From positions 1-40,244 of the forward strand of contig JAAZLH010000299.1 in the NCBI GenBank assembly GCA_012799415.1: DNA of 40,244 nucleotides, written 5' to 3'. This DNA comes from Candidatus Epulonipiscium sp. (lineage in GTDB: Bacteria; Bacillota; Clostridia; Lachnospirales; JAAYNZ01). Every line of letters starts with the position of its first letter. Positions within the stretch are counted from its first letter, which is position 1. The notes beneath the pieces were generated by a model. That model ran no database searches. It was given only the letters and a program-made list of their open reading frames with translations, and had not been told where the DNA came from. This document shows positions 8,107 through 16,988 of this stretch, one piece after another. The translations under genes and the position numbers were made by a program.

Positions 8107-8820
8107 TTGCAGATGCGGCTTCAAAAATATATTGCAGATTGTGGTATTGCTTCTAGGAGGAAGGCAGAGGAATTAATTCTAGATGGAAAAATAAAAGTTA
8201 ACGAAAATACGATTTTAACATTAGGTACAAAAATAGATCCAAGTTACGATAAAGTATACTATGAAGGCAATTTAATTACGCCACAAGAAAGAAAGGTTTA
8301 TGTTATGTTACATAAGCCTGAACAATATGTCACAACAGTAAAAGATCAATTTAATCGCCCCACGGTAATGAAATTACTAACTGATATAACGGAACGCATT
8401 TTTCCTATCGGTCGCTTGGATTATCATACAACGGGATTACTTCTGCTTACTAATGATGGTGATTTGGCTCATAAGCTGACTCACCCACGGTATGAAGTAC
8501 CCAAAAAATATCTTGCAACGGTAGAGGGAATCCCTGAAGAAAGTCAATTAGTCCAATTACGAAGAGGAATTCGTATAGAAGATTATATAACGGCTCCTGC
8601 ATCAGTTACTTTTATAAGAAAATATCATCATCATTCTGTGCTAGAAATAGAAATTAAGGAAGGGCGTAACCGTCAGGTTAGAAAAATGTGTGAAGCCATA
8701 GGACACCCTGTTCAAGAGCTTGAGAGGGTTAGTGTAGGATTTTTAACGCTGGGAAATCTTAAAAAGGGGGAATATCGACATCTTACCCCAAAAGAAATTA
8801 AGTATTTAAAAAGCTTATAA
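8107..8820 (+). CDS. rluB: 23S rRNA pseudouridine synthase, RluB family
   Basis: A protein of about 237 residues. It has an N-terminal S4 RNA-binding domain (RLQKYIADCGIASRRKAEEL) followed by an RsuA/RluB pseudouridine synthase domain. The catalytic aspartate is in the motif GRLDYHTTGLLLLTNDG, and the late motif KEGRNRQVRKMCEAIGHPV is present. It converts a uridine of 23S rRNA helix 89 to pseudouridine if it is a true RluB; RsuA-like specificity is possible. Start choice: AGGAGG (8093-8098) is 8 bases before a TTG at 8107. A TTG at 8101 is too close and an ATG at 8113 is a little far. It appears to be the last gene of the scpAB transcript. Confidence 0.9.
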   Translation: MQMRLQKYIADCGIASRRKAEELILDGKIKVNENTILTLGTKIDPSYDKVYYEGNLITPQERKVYVMLHKPEQYVTTVKDQFNRPTVMKLLTDITERIFPIGRLDYHTTGLLLLTNDGDLAHKLTHPRYEVPKKYLATVEGIPEESQLVQLRRGIRIEDYITAPASVTFIRKYHHHSVLEIEIKEGRNRQVRKMCEAIGHPVQELERVSVGFLTLGNLKKGEYRHLTPKEIKYLKSL

Positions 8821-8886
8821 TCATGTCGCAATTCTCTACTTAAGAAGTCACAATTCAAGTAAGTATAGGTACTTGTTTCTGAGTAC

Positions 8887-8915
8887 TTGTGATCATGAGA
8901 TTGTATATCTATAAT
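8887..8915 (+). promoter_or_regulatory. candidate sigma-A promoter for the mnmM-like gene
   Basis: TTGTGA (8887-8892), 17 bases, perfect TATAAT (8910-8915). The ATG is only 17 bases beyond the -10, so the leader would hold little more than the RBS (AAGGAGGAA). Confidence 0.55.
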
Positions 8916-8932
8916 GCTAAGGAGGAATATAA

Positions 8933-9493
8933 ATGATTACAGGAACCATGACTAGTATGGTACACCAAATTTTACAACCTATGATTCAAGTGGGCCAGCT
9001 ATTTATAGATGCTACTGTAGGCAATGGATATGATACAGTTTTTTTAGCTAAGTTAGTGGGGAAAACAGGATCCGTCATAGGATTCGATATTCAAGAAGAA
9101 GCGATTTTAGCAACAGCTAAGAAACTTAAAGAAGAAAAGGCAGATCACCAAGTGAAGTTGATTCAGGATAGCCATGCTCATCTAGATCAATATGTAACAA
9201 AACCCATAGATGGTGCTATGTTTAATCTAGGCTATTTACCTAAAGGTGATAAAACAAAAATAACAATGCCACAAAGTACCATAGAGGCTATTAAAAAATC
9301 TGTGATCCTTTTAAAACCTAAAGGAATCATTACAATTGTTTCTTATTATGAGCATGAAGGGGGAGAAGAAGAAAAAAGACAGGTTGAAAAATACTTACAG
9401 GCTCTAGATGAGAAAAAAATGGTGGTTGGACGTTTTAACTATTTTAATCGTACAAAATGTCCACCCATTTTGTACATTATTCAGAAAAAATAA
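8933..9493 (+). CDS. class I SAM-dependent methyltransferase, MnmM/YtqB family
   Basis: A 186-residue small Rossmann methyltransferase. The SAM-binding motif I is DATVGNGYDTVFLA (from about residue 23), followed by the acidic motif II in VIGFDIQEEAI, and the family-specific stretch MFNLGYLPKGDK replaces the usual motif IV. This matches the YtqB group, described as the Firmicutes enzyme that methylates 5-aminomethyl-2-thiouridine at the tRNA wobble position (MnmM). That function is taken from the family, not shown here. It has its own promoter and is transcribed separately from rluB. A generic rRNA methylase annotation is the main alternative. Confidence 0.75.
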   Translation: MITGTMTSMVHQILQPMIQVGQLFIDATVGNGYDTVFLAKLVGKTGSVIGFDIQEEAILATAKKLKEEKADHQVKLIQDSHAHLDQYVTKPIDGAMFNLGYLPKGDKTKITMPQSTIEAIKKSVILLKPKGIITIVSYYEHEGGEEEKRQVEKYLQALDEKKMVVGRFNYFNRTKCPPILYIIQKK

Positions 9494-9551
9494 AGAAGAG
9501 ATTTAAAATACTGAATATTTTATAAAAGTTTCTATTTTTAGTTTTTAGGAC

Positions 9552-9580
9552 TTGCATCCTTAGGCTAAGTCATGTAGAAT
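9552..9580 (+). promoter_or_regulatory. weak candidate promoter for the decarboxylase operon
   Basis: TTGCAT (9552-9557), 17 bases, TAGAAT (9575-9580). The -10 matches 5 of 6 but the -35 only 3 of 6. It lies about 60 bases upstream of the carboxyltransferase start. Confidence 0.35.
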
Positions 9581-9638
9581 AAAATTGGTGAAAGTTGTAT
9601 TTTTAGCAATTAAAATTACAAAATATGGAGGGAACCAA

Positions 9639-11177
9639 ATGAGTACACTTGAAAAGATCAATGAACTCACTCACCTTCGCCAAAATATTGAAGTTGGTGG
9701 TGGAGAAGCGGCCATTAAAAAACTTCAATCAGAAGGGAAAAAAACAGCTAGAGAACGGATCTTTGATTTATTGGATGACAATAGTTTTGTAGAAATAGGT
9801 GCTTTTGTAAAGCATCGAAATACAGACTTTAATTTATCCAACAAGGAAACGCCAGCTGACGGTGTAGTTACAGGTTATGGAACAGTTGAAGGACGTTTAA
9901 TTTTTGTATATAGCCAAGATGTAAGCGTATTAGGTGGATCTGTTGGCGAAATGCATGCAAAAAAAATTGTCAAAATATATGAACAAGCCATGCAAATGGG
10001 TGCACCAATTGTTGGACTCTTAGATTCAAGAGGTTTACGACTTCAAGAAGGTGTAGATGCTTTACAAGGTTATGGTGAAGTTTTTATGAAACAGACTTTG
10101 GCTTCAGGTGTTATTCCTCAAGTAATAGCAGTCCTTGGCGATTGCGCCGGTGGTGCTGCATTCTCAGCTGGGTTGGCCGATTTTGTATTTATGACAGATA
10201 AGAATGCACGTTTATTTGTGAATAGTCCCAATACAATGAAAGAAAAAGAGGCAAACTTTGATAGGATCAGTAGTGCGAAAATTCATGCTTCTATATCCGG
10301 GATAGTACAATTTGTCCATGATACAGAAGATGAGTGTTTCGGAGCTATTCGGAATTTAATTGAGTATTTGCCTTCAAATAATTTAGAAGATGCATTATTT
10401 TTTGATTCCTCTGATGACTTAAATAGAATTTCAGAAGAATTAAATACAATTATACCTAATGAAAATAAAGAGAACTTTGATGTATCAGTGATCATACAAA
10501 CCATTGCGGATGATAATAAAATGATGCAAGTAAGTGAATTATTCGCAAAAAATCTTTTTACAGGTTTTATTCGCCTAAATGGTATGAGTATAGGAGTTAT
10601 TGCTAACCAGTCCATAGAACAAGATGGATTTTTAGATACTAATGCTTGTAAAAAAGGTGCCAAATTCATTCGGTTTTGTGATTGTTTTAACATACCAATT
10701 TTATCTTTAACAGATGTAGGTGGATTTACATCATCTGTAGAAGAAGAAAAACAAGGAATTGTAAAAGAAACATCGAAATTGCTTCATGCCTTTGCTCATG
10801 CTACTGTACCAAAAGTAAACCTAGTTCTTAGAAGGGCTTTTGGTAGTGCTTATGTCGTAATGAATAGCAAACATATAGGAGCAGATATTGTTTATGCATG
10901 GCCTACTGCTCAAATTGCGGTCATGAATGCGGAAGCTGCTGTTAATATTATGTATCAAGAAGAACTTCTTACCTCAGATAATCCAGAGGTATTACGTGAA
11001 GAAAAAATTGAAGAGTTCTCTAATTTGCAAGCAAGTCCATATACTGCTGCAAGCAGAGGGTATATTGATGATATTATTGAACCAGCCGCTACTCGAAAAA
11101 GAGTGATTGCAGCATTTGAAATGCTCTTTAGTAAGCGAGAATTGCGACCCTCTAAAAAACAAAGCACATTGATGTAG
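9639..11177 (+). CDS. biotin-dependent carboxyltransferase (12S / MmdA-like, divergent)
   Basis: A 512-residue crotonase-fold carboxyltransferase related to methylmalonyl-CoA decarboxylase alpha and the transcarboxylase 12S subunit. It would move CO2 between an acyl-CoA and biotin on the carrier encoded two genes downstream. The first oxyanion loop is intact (GDCAGGAAFSAG, G171-G172). The region usually reading GPxVIxxVTGE...LGGA is degenerate (LFVNSPNTMKEKEANFDRISSAK, in two parts: residues 192-201 and 202-214). The second oxyanion loop reads FGSAY (402-406) where FGGAY is usual, and DSGGARIQEG reads DSRGLRLQEG. The start is the ATG after GGAGGG; a GTG at 9585 is upstream but without RBS. 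Substrate cannot be named. Confidence 0.8.
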   Translation: MSTLEKINELTHLRQNIEVGGGEAAIKKLQSEGKKTARERIFDLLDDNSFVEIGAFVKHRNTDFNLSNKETPADGVVTGYGTVEGRLIFVYSQDVSVLGGSVGEMHAKKIVKIYEQAMQMGAPIVGLLDSRGLRLQEGVDALQGYGEVFMKQTLASGVIPQVIAVLGDCAGGAAFSAGLADFVFMTDKNARLFVNSPNTMKEKEANFDRISSAKIHASISGIVQFVHDTEDECFGAIRNLIEYLPSNNLEDALFFDSSDDLNRISEELNTIIPNENKENFDVSVIIQTIADDNKMMQVSELFAKNLFTGFIRLNGMSIGVIANQSIEQDGFLDTNACKKGAKFIRFCDCFNIPILSLTDVGGFTSSVEEEKQGIVKETSKLLHAFAHATVPKVNLVLRRAFGSAYVVMNSKHIGADIVYAWPTAQIAVMNAEAAVNIMYQEELLTSDNPEVLREEKIEEFSNLQASPYTAASRGYIDDIIEPAATRKRVIAAFEMLFSKRELRPSKKQSTLM

Positions 11178-11205
11178 CCATGCATCTAATGAACGAGGTG
11201 AGAAA

Positions 11206-11523
11206 ATGAATGTATTAGCAGAAGGTTTGATGATTACGATTATAGGAATGGGAATTACTTTGCTTTCATTGCTACTATTATCCTATATTTTAGACCTTTT
11301 TGGGTATTTAAGTAAAGGAAAACCGAAAACTGAAGCTGCAGTAGAAGAAGTCGTGGTAACAGATGTAGAAGAGAGCGAAGAAGAAATAGATGATTTAGAA
11401 CTTATTGCTGTGATTAGCGCAGCCATTGCTGCTAGTCTAGAGACAACAACAGATCAATTACAAATTCGTTCTTTTAAAAGAGTGGGCAATCCCAACTCCA
11501 ATTGGAATCGTATTAATAGATAA
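11206..11523 (+). CDS. OadG-family (gamma/delta) decarboxylase subunit
   Basis: A 105-residue small membrane protein with one N-terminal transmembrane helix (about residues 8-30: LMITIIGMGITLLSLLLLSY), an acidic linker rich in Glu and Asp (residues 42-65), then a short helical tail AVISAAIAASL and a basic end. This is the layout of OadG/MmdD subunits, which anchor and assemble Na+-pumping decarboxylases. It is 28 bases after the carboxyltransferase and before the biotin carrier, as expected. Sequence conservation in this family is low, so the call rests on layout and context. Confidence 0.8.
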   Translation: MNVLAEGLMITIIGMGITLLSLLLLSYILDLFGYLSKGKPKTEAAVEEVVVTDVEESEEEIDDLELIAVISAAIAASLETTTDQLQIRSFKRVGNPNSNWNRINR

Positions 11524-11569
11524 TTTAGATATAAGCAAAGTACAAGAAGATTTTAAGGGAGGAAAAATA

Positions 11570-11944
11570 ATGAAAAAATTTCAAGTTACAGTTAATGGAA
11601 ATAAATATGAAGTAGAAGTAGAAGAAATAGCAGCAGGGGCTAGTACAGTCCCATCCACTCCAGTATTAGCATCTCCGCCTCAACCTGCAGCAAAGGCACC
11701 CGTAACTCCTAAACCTACAACTGTTATAGGTGCGACTAAAGTTCCATCCCCTATGCCAGGTGTTATTCTTGATATTAAAGTAAAAGAGGGGGACCAAGTG
11801 AAGGAAGGGGACGTTGTTGCTATTTTAGAGGCTATGAAAATGGAAAATGAGATTGTTGCTTTAGCAACAGGTAGCATTGCTTCTGTAAATGTATCCAAAG
11901 GAGCCACTGTAGAAACGGGAGATTTAATTGTTTCTATTGGATAA
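11570..11944 (+). CDS. biotin carrier protein (biotinyl/lipoyl domain)
   Basis: A 124-residue carrier. The N-terminal beta strand segment (residues 1-20) is followed by an Ala/Pro-rich flexible linker (about 21-55). The biotinyl domain covers residues 56-124 with the biotinylation motif EAMKMENE and target K90. It shuttles carboxyl groups between the carboxyltransferase subunits and the membrane pump. The RBS is GGGAGGAA. Because the alpha subunit at 13173 has no biotin domain of its own, this carrier probably serves both carboxyltransferases of the operon. Confidence 0.92.
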   Translation: MKKFQVTVNGNKYEVEVEEIAAGASTVPSTPVLASPPQPAAKAPVTPKPTTVIGATKVPSPMPGVILDIKVKEGDQVKEGDVVAILEAMKMENEIVALATGSIASVNVSKGATVETGDLIVSIG

Positions 11945-11972
11945 AAAATGTAATACGAGGAGGTAAGCCGAT

Positions 11973-13127
11973 ATGGCATTTATAGATGCATTGTTGGATG
12001 CGTTAACCGGCTTTATAAAAAGCACGGGGTTTATAGCACTAGATATACCTAGCTTGTTGATGATTGTGGTTGCTTTAATTCTTCTCTATTTAGCCATTGC
12101 TCGTGGATATGAGCCATTACTATTAGTTCCAATTTCATTTGGGATGTTACTAGTCAATTTACCTGGTAATGGCTTAATGGATGAAGGTGGGTTACTTTAT
12201 TATTTATACCAAGGTAATAAGTTAGGAATTTTTCCACCTCTTATCTTTTTAGGGGTAGGCGCCCTTACGGACTTTGGACCTTTAATTGCCAACCCACGTA
12301 GTATTTTATTAGGAGGAGCTGCCCAATTTGGTATTTTCTTTGCATTTCTTGGTGCAATTTTAATTGATCTTTTTGTTCCAGGTATTAATTTTACTCTTAA
12401 GGAGGCTGCTTCCATTGCAATTATTGGAGGAGCGGACGGGCCAACAGCCATCTTTTTAACAAATCATTTAGCACCTCATTTATTAGGGCCTATTGCAGTA
12501 GCAGCTTATTCATATATGGCGCTGGTTCCCATTATTCAACCACCTATTATGAGAGCATTGACTACAAAAGAAGAACGAATGATTAAAATGGATCAATTAC
12601 GCCCTGTTTCTAAAACCGAAAAATTAATATTTCCTATTATTGTTACAATTCTTGTTGTGTTGTTGTTACCTAGTGCAGCACCACTTATTGGGATGCTAAT
12701 GTTTGGAAATTTAATTCGTGAATGTGCAGATACAAGCAATTTAGCACAAACAGCATCAAATGCACTGATGTATAGTATTACTATTTTCTTAGGGATGACT
12801 GTTGGTGCGACAGCTAGTGCAGAAGCATTCTTAAATCCACAAACCTTAGGAATTTTAGCTTTAGGATTAGCAGCTTTTTCAGTAGGAACAGCAGCAGGTA
12901 CTTTGTTTGGTAAATTGATGTGTAAAGTAACAGGTGGCAAAGTGAATCCTTTAATTGGATCAGCTGGTGTATCGGCAGTGCCTATGGCAGCTAGGGTATC
13001 ACAAAAAGTAGGAAGTGAAGAAAATCCAACTAACTTTTTACTCATGCATGCTATGGGACCTAACGTAGCAGGTGTTATTGGTTCAGCTATTGTTGCCGGA
13101 ATTTTCCTCACCATGTATGGTGGTTAA
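11973..13127 (+). CDS. sodium-ion-translocating decarboxylase beta subunit (OadB/MmdB/GcdB)
   Basis: A 384-residue polytopic membrane protein that decarboxylates carboxybiotin and pumps Na+ outward. The hallmark [11 protein letters not shown] is present with the essential Asp at residue 155, and [13 protein letters not shown] (about 96-108) and [15 protein letters not shown] (C-terminal third) match the conserved re-entrant and Na+-site regions. About ten hydrophobic segments are visible. RBS GAGGAGG precedes the ATG. Beta subunits are shared by oxaloacetate, methylmalonyl-CoA and glutaconyl-CoA decarboxylases, so it does not settle the substrate. Confidence 0.93.
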   Translation: MAFIDALLDALTGFIKSTGFIALDIPSLLMIVVALILLYLAIARGYEPLLLVPISFGMLLVNLPGNGLMDEGGLLYYLYQGNKLGIFPPLIFLGVGALTDFGPLIANPRSILLGGAAQFGIFFAFLGAILIDLFVPGINFTLKEAASIAIIGGADGPTAIFLTNHLAPHLLGPIAVAAYSYMALVPIIQPPIMRALTTKEERMIKMDQLRPVSKTEKLIFPIIVTILVVLLLPSAAPLIGMLMFGNLIRECADTSNLAQTASNALMYSITIFLGMTVGATASAEAFLNPQTLGILALGLAAFSVGTAAGTLFGKLMCKVTGGKVNPLIGSAGVSAVPMAARVSQKVGSEENPTNFLLMHAMGPNVAGVIGSAIVAGIFLTMYGG

Positions 13128-13172
13128 GAATCACAGGGTAATCAAAGGAAGAATTATAAGGAGGTTATATAC

Positions 13173-14588
13173 ATGGCAGAAGATATACAAAAAAGACCGG
13201 TAAAAATTACAGATACTATTCTTCGTGATGCACACCAGTCTTTAGTAGCAACCAGAATGAAAACAGAAGATATGCTTCCCATTGCGCAGAAGTTAGATGA
13301 AGTAGGGTATCATTCTTTAGAAATGTGGGGAGGAGCTACTTTTGACTCCTGTCTTCGTTTCTTAAAAGAAGATCCTTGGGAGAGATTGCGTAAAATTAGA
13401 GATGTTGTCAAGAATACTAAGCTTCAAATGTTACTACGAGGCCAAAACTTATTAGGTTATCGTCATTATGCAGATGATGTAGTTGAGTATTTTGTTCAAA
13501 AAAGTATTGCTAATGGAATTGATATTATCCGAATTTTTGATGCATTAAATGACATAAGAAATTTAGAAGCAGCAGTAAAGGCAACTAAAAAGGAAAAAGG
13601 ACATGCTCAAATTGCTATCTCATATACGCTGAGTGAGGCTCATACTTTAGATTATTATATCAACCTAGCTAAACAAATAGAAGATATGGGAGCTGATTCT
13701 ATTTGTATTAAGGATATGGCAGGCTTGTTATTACCGTATTCTGCTTTCGAACTAGTTACAGCTCTTAAGCAAACAGTTAAAATTCCCATATGTATGCACG
13801 GACATTATACCAGTGGAGTCGCAGCCATGACCTATATGAAGGCAATAGAAGCGGGAGCAGAAATATTAGATACGGCCATGTCTCCTTTTGCTATGGGAAC
13901 TTCTCAGCCAGCTACAGAAGTATTGGTTGAAACGTTCAAAGGCACTCCTTATGATACGGGTTTAGATCAGATGTTGCTCAGTGAAATAGCAGCTTATTTT
14001 AGACCACTGCGGGATAAAGCTATGGAAGAAGGGTTATTGAATCCTAAAGTACTTAGTGTAGATATTCAAACTTTATTGTACCAAGTACCAGGAGGAATGC
14101 TATCTAATTTAATCTCTCAATTAAAGCAACAAGGCGCAGAAGACAAGTATTATGATGTACTACAAGAAATACCACGTGTACGAGCAGATTTTGGCTATCC
14201 CCCTCTTGTAACTCCTACAAGTCAAATTGTGGGAACTCAAGCAGTATTAAATGTATTAACAGGAGAACGATACAAAATGATTTCCAATGAGTCCAAAGCA
14301 TTAGTTCGCGGTGAATATGGTCGGACACCAGTTCCTATTACCCAAGAAGTACAAAAGAGAATCATTGGAGACGAAGAAGCTATTACCTGTAGACCAGCTG
14401 ATTTATTAAAGCCAGAATTAAAAGAAATTGAATCACAAATGAAGCAATATAAGGAACAGGATGAAGATGTTTTATCTTACGCCCTATTTCCACAAGTGGC
14501 AGAAGAATTTTTTAAATATCGCCAGGCACAAAAGACAAAAGTTGATCCTAATTTAGTAGATCAAGATAATAAGGTATATCCTGTTTGA
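13173..14588 (+). CDS. oadA: oxaloacetate decarboxylase alpha / transcarboxylase 5S-like carboxyltransferase
   Basis: A 471-residue TIM-barrel carboxyltransferase related to OadA, the transcarboxylase 5S subunit and the pyruvate carboxylase CT domain. It transfers the C4 carboxyl of oxaloacetate to biotin. Residues seen: ITDTILRDAHQSL with D19, H21 and Q22; the carbamylated lysine in IKDMAGLL (K180); and the metal-ligand histidines in MHGHYTSG (H209, H211), where HxH is usually HTH or HCH. The conserved post-barrel domain follows, but there is no C-terminal biotin domain, in agreement with the separate carrier gene. RBS AAGGAGG. Last gene of the operon, followed by a strong terminator. Confidence 0.9.
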   Translation: MAEDIQKRPVKITDTILRDAHQSLVATRMKTEDMLPIAQKLDEVGYHSLEMWGGATFDSCLRFLKEDPWERLRKIRDVVKNTKLQMLLRGQNLLGYRHYADDVVEYFVQKSIANGIDIIRIFDALNDIRNLEAAVKATKKEKGHAQIAISYTLSEAHTLDYYINLAKQIEDMGADSICIKDMAGLLLPYSAFELVTALKQTVKIPICMHGHYTSGVAAMTYMKAIEAGAEILDTAMSPFAMGTSQPATEVLVETFKGTPYDTGLDQMLLSEIAAYFRPLRDKAMEEGLLNPKVLSVDIQTLLYQVPGGMLSNLISQLKQQGAEDKYYDVLQEIPRVRADFGYPPLVTPTSQIVGTQAVLNVLTGERYKMISNESKALVRGEYGRTPVPITQEVQKRIIGDEEAITCRPADLLKPELKEIESQMKQYKEQDEDVLSYALFPQVAEEFFKYRQAQKTKVDPNLVDQDNKVYPV

Positions 14589-14607
14589 CAAATTATGCAA
14601 GTGCAAG

Positions 14608-14650
14608 TTACATAAAACAAGTCCGCTATATGCGGACTTGTTTTATGTAA
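14608..14650 (+). terminator. strong dyad terminator after the decarboxylase operon
   Basis: A perfect 19-bp inverted repeat (14608-14626 with 14632-14650) around a 5-base loop. The 3' arm itself contains TTGTTTT. The AT-rich flanks allow it to act on either strand. Confidence 0.85.
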
Positions 14651-14660
14651 ATAAAATTCA

Positions 14661-14688
14661 TTGTAAAATATTTAATATTCGATATAAT
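14661..14688 (+). promoter_or_regulatory. candidate sigma-A promoter for the rpiR-type gene
   Basis: TTGTAA (14661-14666), 16 bases, perfect TATAAT (14683-14688). Immediately downstream of the terminator and 60 bases before the start codon. Confidence 0.55.
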
Positions 14689-14747
14689 AATTAAGAAGAC
14701 CTTTTGCAGAAGTATAGTTTTTAAATAAAAATGATGAGGGGTTAGAG

Positions 14748-15659
14748 ATGAATAATAAACATGATTTAATACAACGAATTCATGAAAATATGCCTAAATT
14801 GAGTAAAGGTCAAAAACTACTTGCCAATTATATTTTAGATCATTATGAGAAGGCTGTTTTTTTAACAGCAGCAAAACTAGGAGCTGTTGTAGGTGTAAGT
14901 GAGTCTACTGTTGTTCGTTTTGCAAATGAATTAGGATATGATGGCTATCCTAAGTTACAAAGAGCATTAGAAGAACTAGTTAAAACAAAACTAACGTCAG
15001 TTCAAAGAATTGAAGTGACATCTGATCGCTTAGAAAATCAAGATATATTAAAAACTGTTTTACAAGCAGATGCGGAAAAAATTAGATACACACTAGAAGA
15101 AATTGATACGGAAATGTTTGATCAAGCAGTAGATGCAATTTTGCAGGCAGAAAAAATTTATATTCTAGGAGTACGGAGTGCCGCAGCACTTGCAAACTTT
15201 TTAGGATTTTATATGAATCTAATGTTTACGAATGTAAAGCTTATCCATACAAATAGTGTAAGTGAAATGTTTGAACAAATTCACAGAATAAGTCCCAAAG
15301 ATGTAATTATTGGTATAAGTTTTCCAAGATATTCAAAAAGGACACTAAAGGCTATGGAATTTGCTCAAGCTCAAAAAGCCACCGTTATTACGATTACAGA
15401 TAGTGTTTTATCTCCTATGACTCAATATGCAGATTATAGTTTATTAGCAAGAAGTGACATGGTCTCTTTTGTAGATTCTTTAGTAGCTCCTATGAGTCTA
15501 ATCAATGCTCTCATTGTAGCTTTAAGTATGAAAAAGAAGACAGAGATTAAAGAATCATTGGAGCACTTGGAAGAAATTTGGACAAAGTATCAAGTGTATG
15601 ATACAAATGAAGATTTAAACCTTACGTATTCATTAAAAAGAAATACAGGTGATATTTAA
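14748..15659 (+). CDS. MurR/RpiR family transcriptional regulator
   Basis: A 303-residue regulator with an N-terminal RpiR-type helix-turn-helix (residues 1-77; recognition region VGVSESTVVRFANELGYDGY at 49-68) and a C-terminal SIS domain (about 125-255; IYILGVRSAAALANFLG, residues 137-153). SIS domains of this family bind phosphosugars or aminosugars. The effector and targets are not evident. It is 25 bases from the flavoprotein gene, so the two may be co-transcribed. It could regulate the decarboxylase operon just upstream, but nothing in the sequence proves this. Confidence 0.88.
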   Translation: MNNKHDLIQRIHENMPKLSKGQKLLANYILDHYEKAVFLTAAKLGAVVGVSESTVVRFANELGYDGYPKLQRALEELVKTKLTSVQRIEVTSDRLENQDILKTVLQADAEKIRYTLEEIDTEMFDQAVDAILQAEKIYILGVRSAAALANFLGFYMNLMFTNVKLIHTNSVSEMFEQIHRISPKDVIIGISFPRYSKRTLKAMEFAQAQKATVITITDSVLSPMTQYADYSLLARSDMVSFVDSLVAPMSLINALIVALSMKKKTEIKESLEHLEEIWTKYQVYDTNEDLNLTYSLKRNTGDI

Positions 15660-15684
15660 AATACAGTAGTAAGAAAGGAACAAT

Positions 15685-16914
15685 ATGAAAAAAGTTCTTA
15701 TCATCGGTGGTGGCCCAGCGGGAATGATGGCCGCAGGTGTAGCATCACAAAATGGTCATGATGTACATTTATTTGAAAAAAACCCGCGTCTTGGGAAGAA
15801 ATTAGGTATTACAGGTAAGGGGCGATGCAATATTACGAATCAAGGAAACTTGGAAGACTTTATGTCCCAAATCCATGGCAATACTAAGTTTTTATATAGT
15901 GCTTTTTATCAATGGAGCCCTCAAGATGTTGTTAATTTTTTTATGGAGTATGGGGTCGAAACAAAAATAGAGCGTGGTAATCGTATCTTTCCAGTTTCGG
16001 ATCGAGCCTATGATGTTATTCAGGCTATGGTTCAGTTTATAACTCAAGCAGGAGTTCATATTCGTTGTAAGGCAGAGGTCAATGATTTAATAATAGAAAA
16101 TAATCAAATAAAAGGGATCACTTTATGTGATGGGCATAAAGAATGTGGTGATATAGTAATTGTTGCTACAGGAGGTTTATCTTATCCAGGTACAGGCTCA
16201 ACTGGGTGGGGACATAAACTGGCAAGACAAATTGGGCATACAGTGACACCTTGCTTACCTTCTTTGGTTCCTTTAATTACTAAAGAAAAGTGGGTGTCTG
16301 AACTCCAAGGGCTTAGTCTTAAAAATATTAGTATTCGCATCCAAGAACCTGATGGAAAAGTGATTTATGAAGACTTTGGAGAAATGCTCTTTACCCATTA
16401 TGGTGTGACTGGGCCTGTTATCTTAAGTGCTAGTCGACATGTTGTTCCCTATGGGAAAAAACCATTGCATCTCTGGATAGATCTGAAGCCATCTTTAGAC
16501 TTTGAAACACTAGATCGAAGAGTATTGCGAGATTTTGAAACTTTTAGAATGAAAGATTTTAGGAATGCATTACATGAATTGTTACCCAAAACACTAATTC
16601 CTGTTATTATTCAACTATCTAAGATAGATCCTAATAAAAAAGTCCACCTTATTACCAGAGAGGAAAGGAAAAAATTAGTTTATCTTTTAAAAGCAATGAA
16701 GTTGACAATTGTAGGACATCGTGGGTTTGATGAAGCTATCATTACAGCAGGAGGAGTTGCTGTAGAAGAAATTACCCCAAAAACCATGGAATCTAAGAAA
16801 ATACAAGGATTACGCTTTGCAGGAGAAATAATAGACTTAGATGGTTATACAGGAGGGTATAATTTACAGATTGCTTTTTCGACAGGATATGCGGCAGGTT
16901 CACATATATCCTAA
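15685..16914 (+). CDS. HI0933/YhiN-family FAD-binding flavoprotein
   Basis: A 409-residue NAD(P)/FAD-dependent protein of the HI0933 (BaiN-like) family. The N-terminal Rossmann motif is GGGPAGMMAAG (residues 8-18), the family motif is LGITGKGRCNITN (about 40-52), and near the C-terminus GLRFAGEIIDLDGYTGGYN is conserved FAD-contacting sequence. The inserted middle domain of about 180 residues is present. Some relatives are annotated aminoacetone oxidase or BaiN (bile acid 7-dehydroxylation), but the family is widespread and mostly of unknown substrate. Start by ATG after GAAAGGAA. It precedes the aroH-cmk-ispH group and may share transcription with the rpiR gene. Confidence 0.82.
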   Translation: MKKVLIIGGGPAGMMAAGVASQNGHDVHLFEKNPRLGKKLGITGKGRCNITNQGNLEDFMSQIHGNTKFLYSAFYQWSPQDVVNFFMEYGVETKIERGNRIFPVSDRAYDVIQAMVQFITQAGVHIRCKAEVNDLIIENNQIKGITLCDGHKECGDIVIVATGGLSYPGTGSTGWGHKLARQIGHTVTPCLPSLVPLITKEKWVSELQGLSLKNISIRIQEPDGKVIYEDFGEMLFTHYGVTGPVILSASRHVVPYGKKPLHLWIDLKPSLDFETLDRRVLRDFETFRMKDFRNALHELLPKTLIPVIIQLSKIDPNKKVHLITREERKKLVYLLKAMKLTIVGHRGFDEAIITAGGVAVEEITPKTMESKKIQGLRFAGEIIDLDGYTGGYNLQIAFSTGYAAGSHIS

Positions 16915-16922
16915 AAAGACTC

Positions 16923-16951
16923 TTGTGTTCTTTGGAATAGTATTTTATAAT
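16923..16951 (+). promoter_or_regulatory. candidate sigma-A promoter for aroH-cmk-ispH
   Basis: TTGTGT (16923-16928), 17 bases, perfect TATAAT (16946-16951), 38 bases before the aroH start codon. Confidence 0.55.
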
Positions 16952-16988
16952 AGACAAGTGGAAGTTTTGAAATAAGAAGGATAAAGGA

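Noticed and set aside
8824..8857. Short direct repeat GTCGCAATTC / GTCACAATTC after rluB
   Set aside because: Only two imperfect copies of 10 bases in AT-rich DNA; could easily be chance.
9585..9638. Upstream GTG extension of the 12S-like carboxyltransferase
   Set aside because: No RBS at the GTG, while the ATG at 9639 has GGAGGG and matches family N-termini.
12593..13114. 173-codon minus-strand frame
   Set aside because: Shadow of the OadB-type beta subunit gene; no RBS and no recognisable domain.
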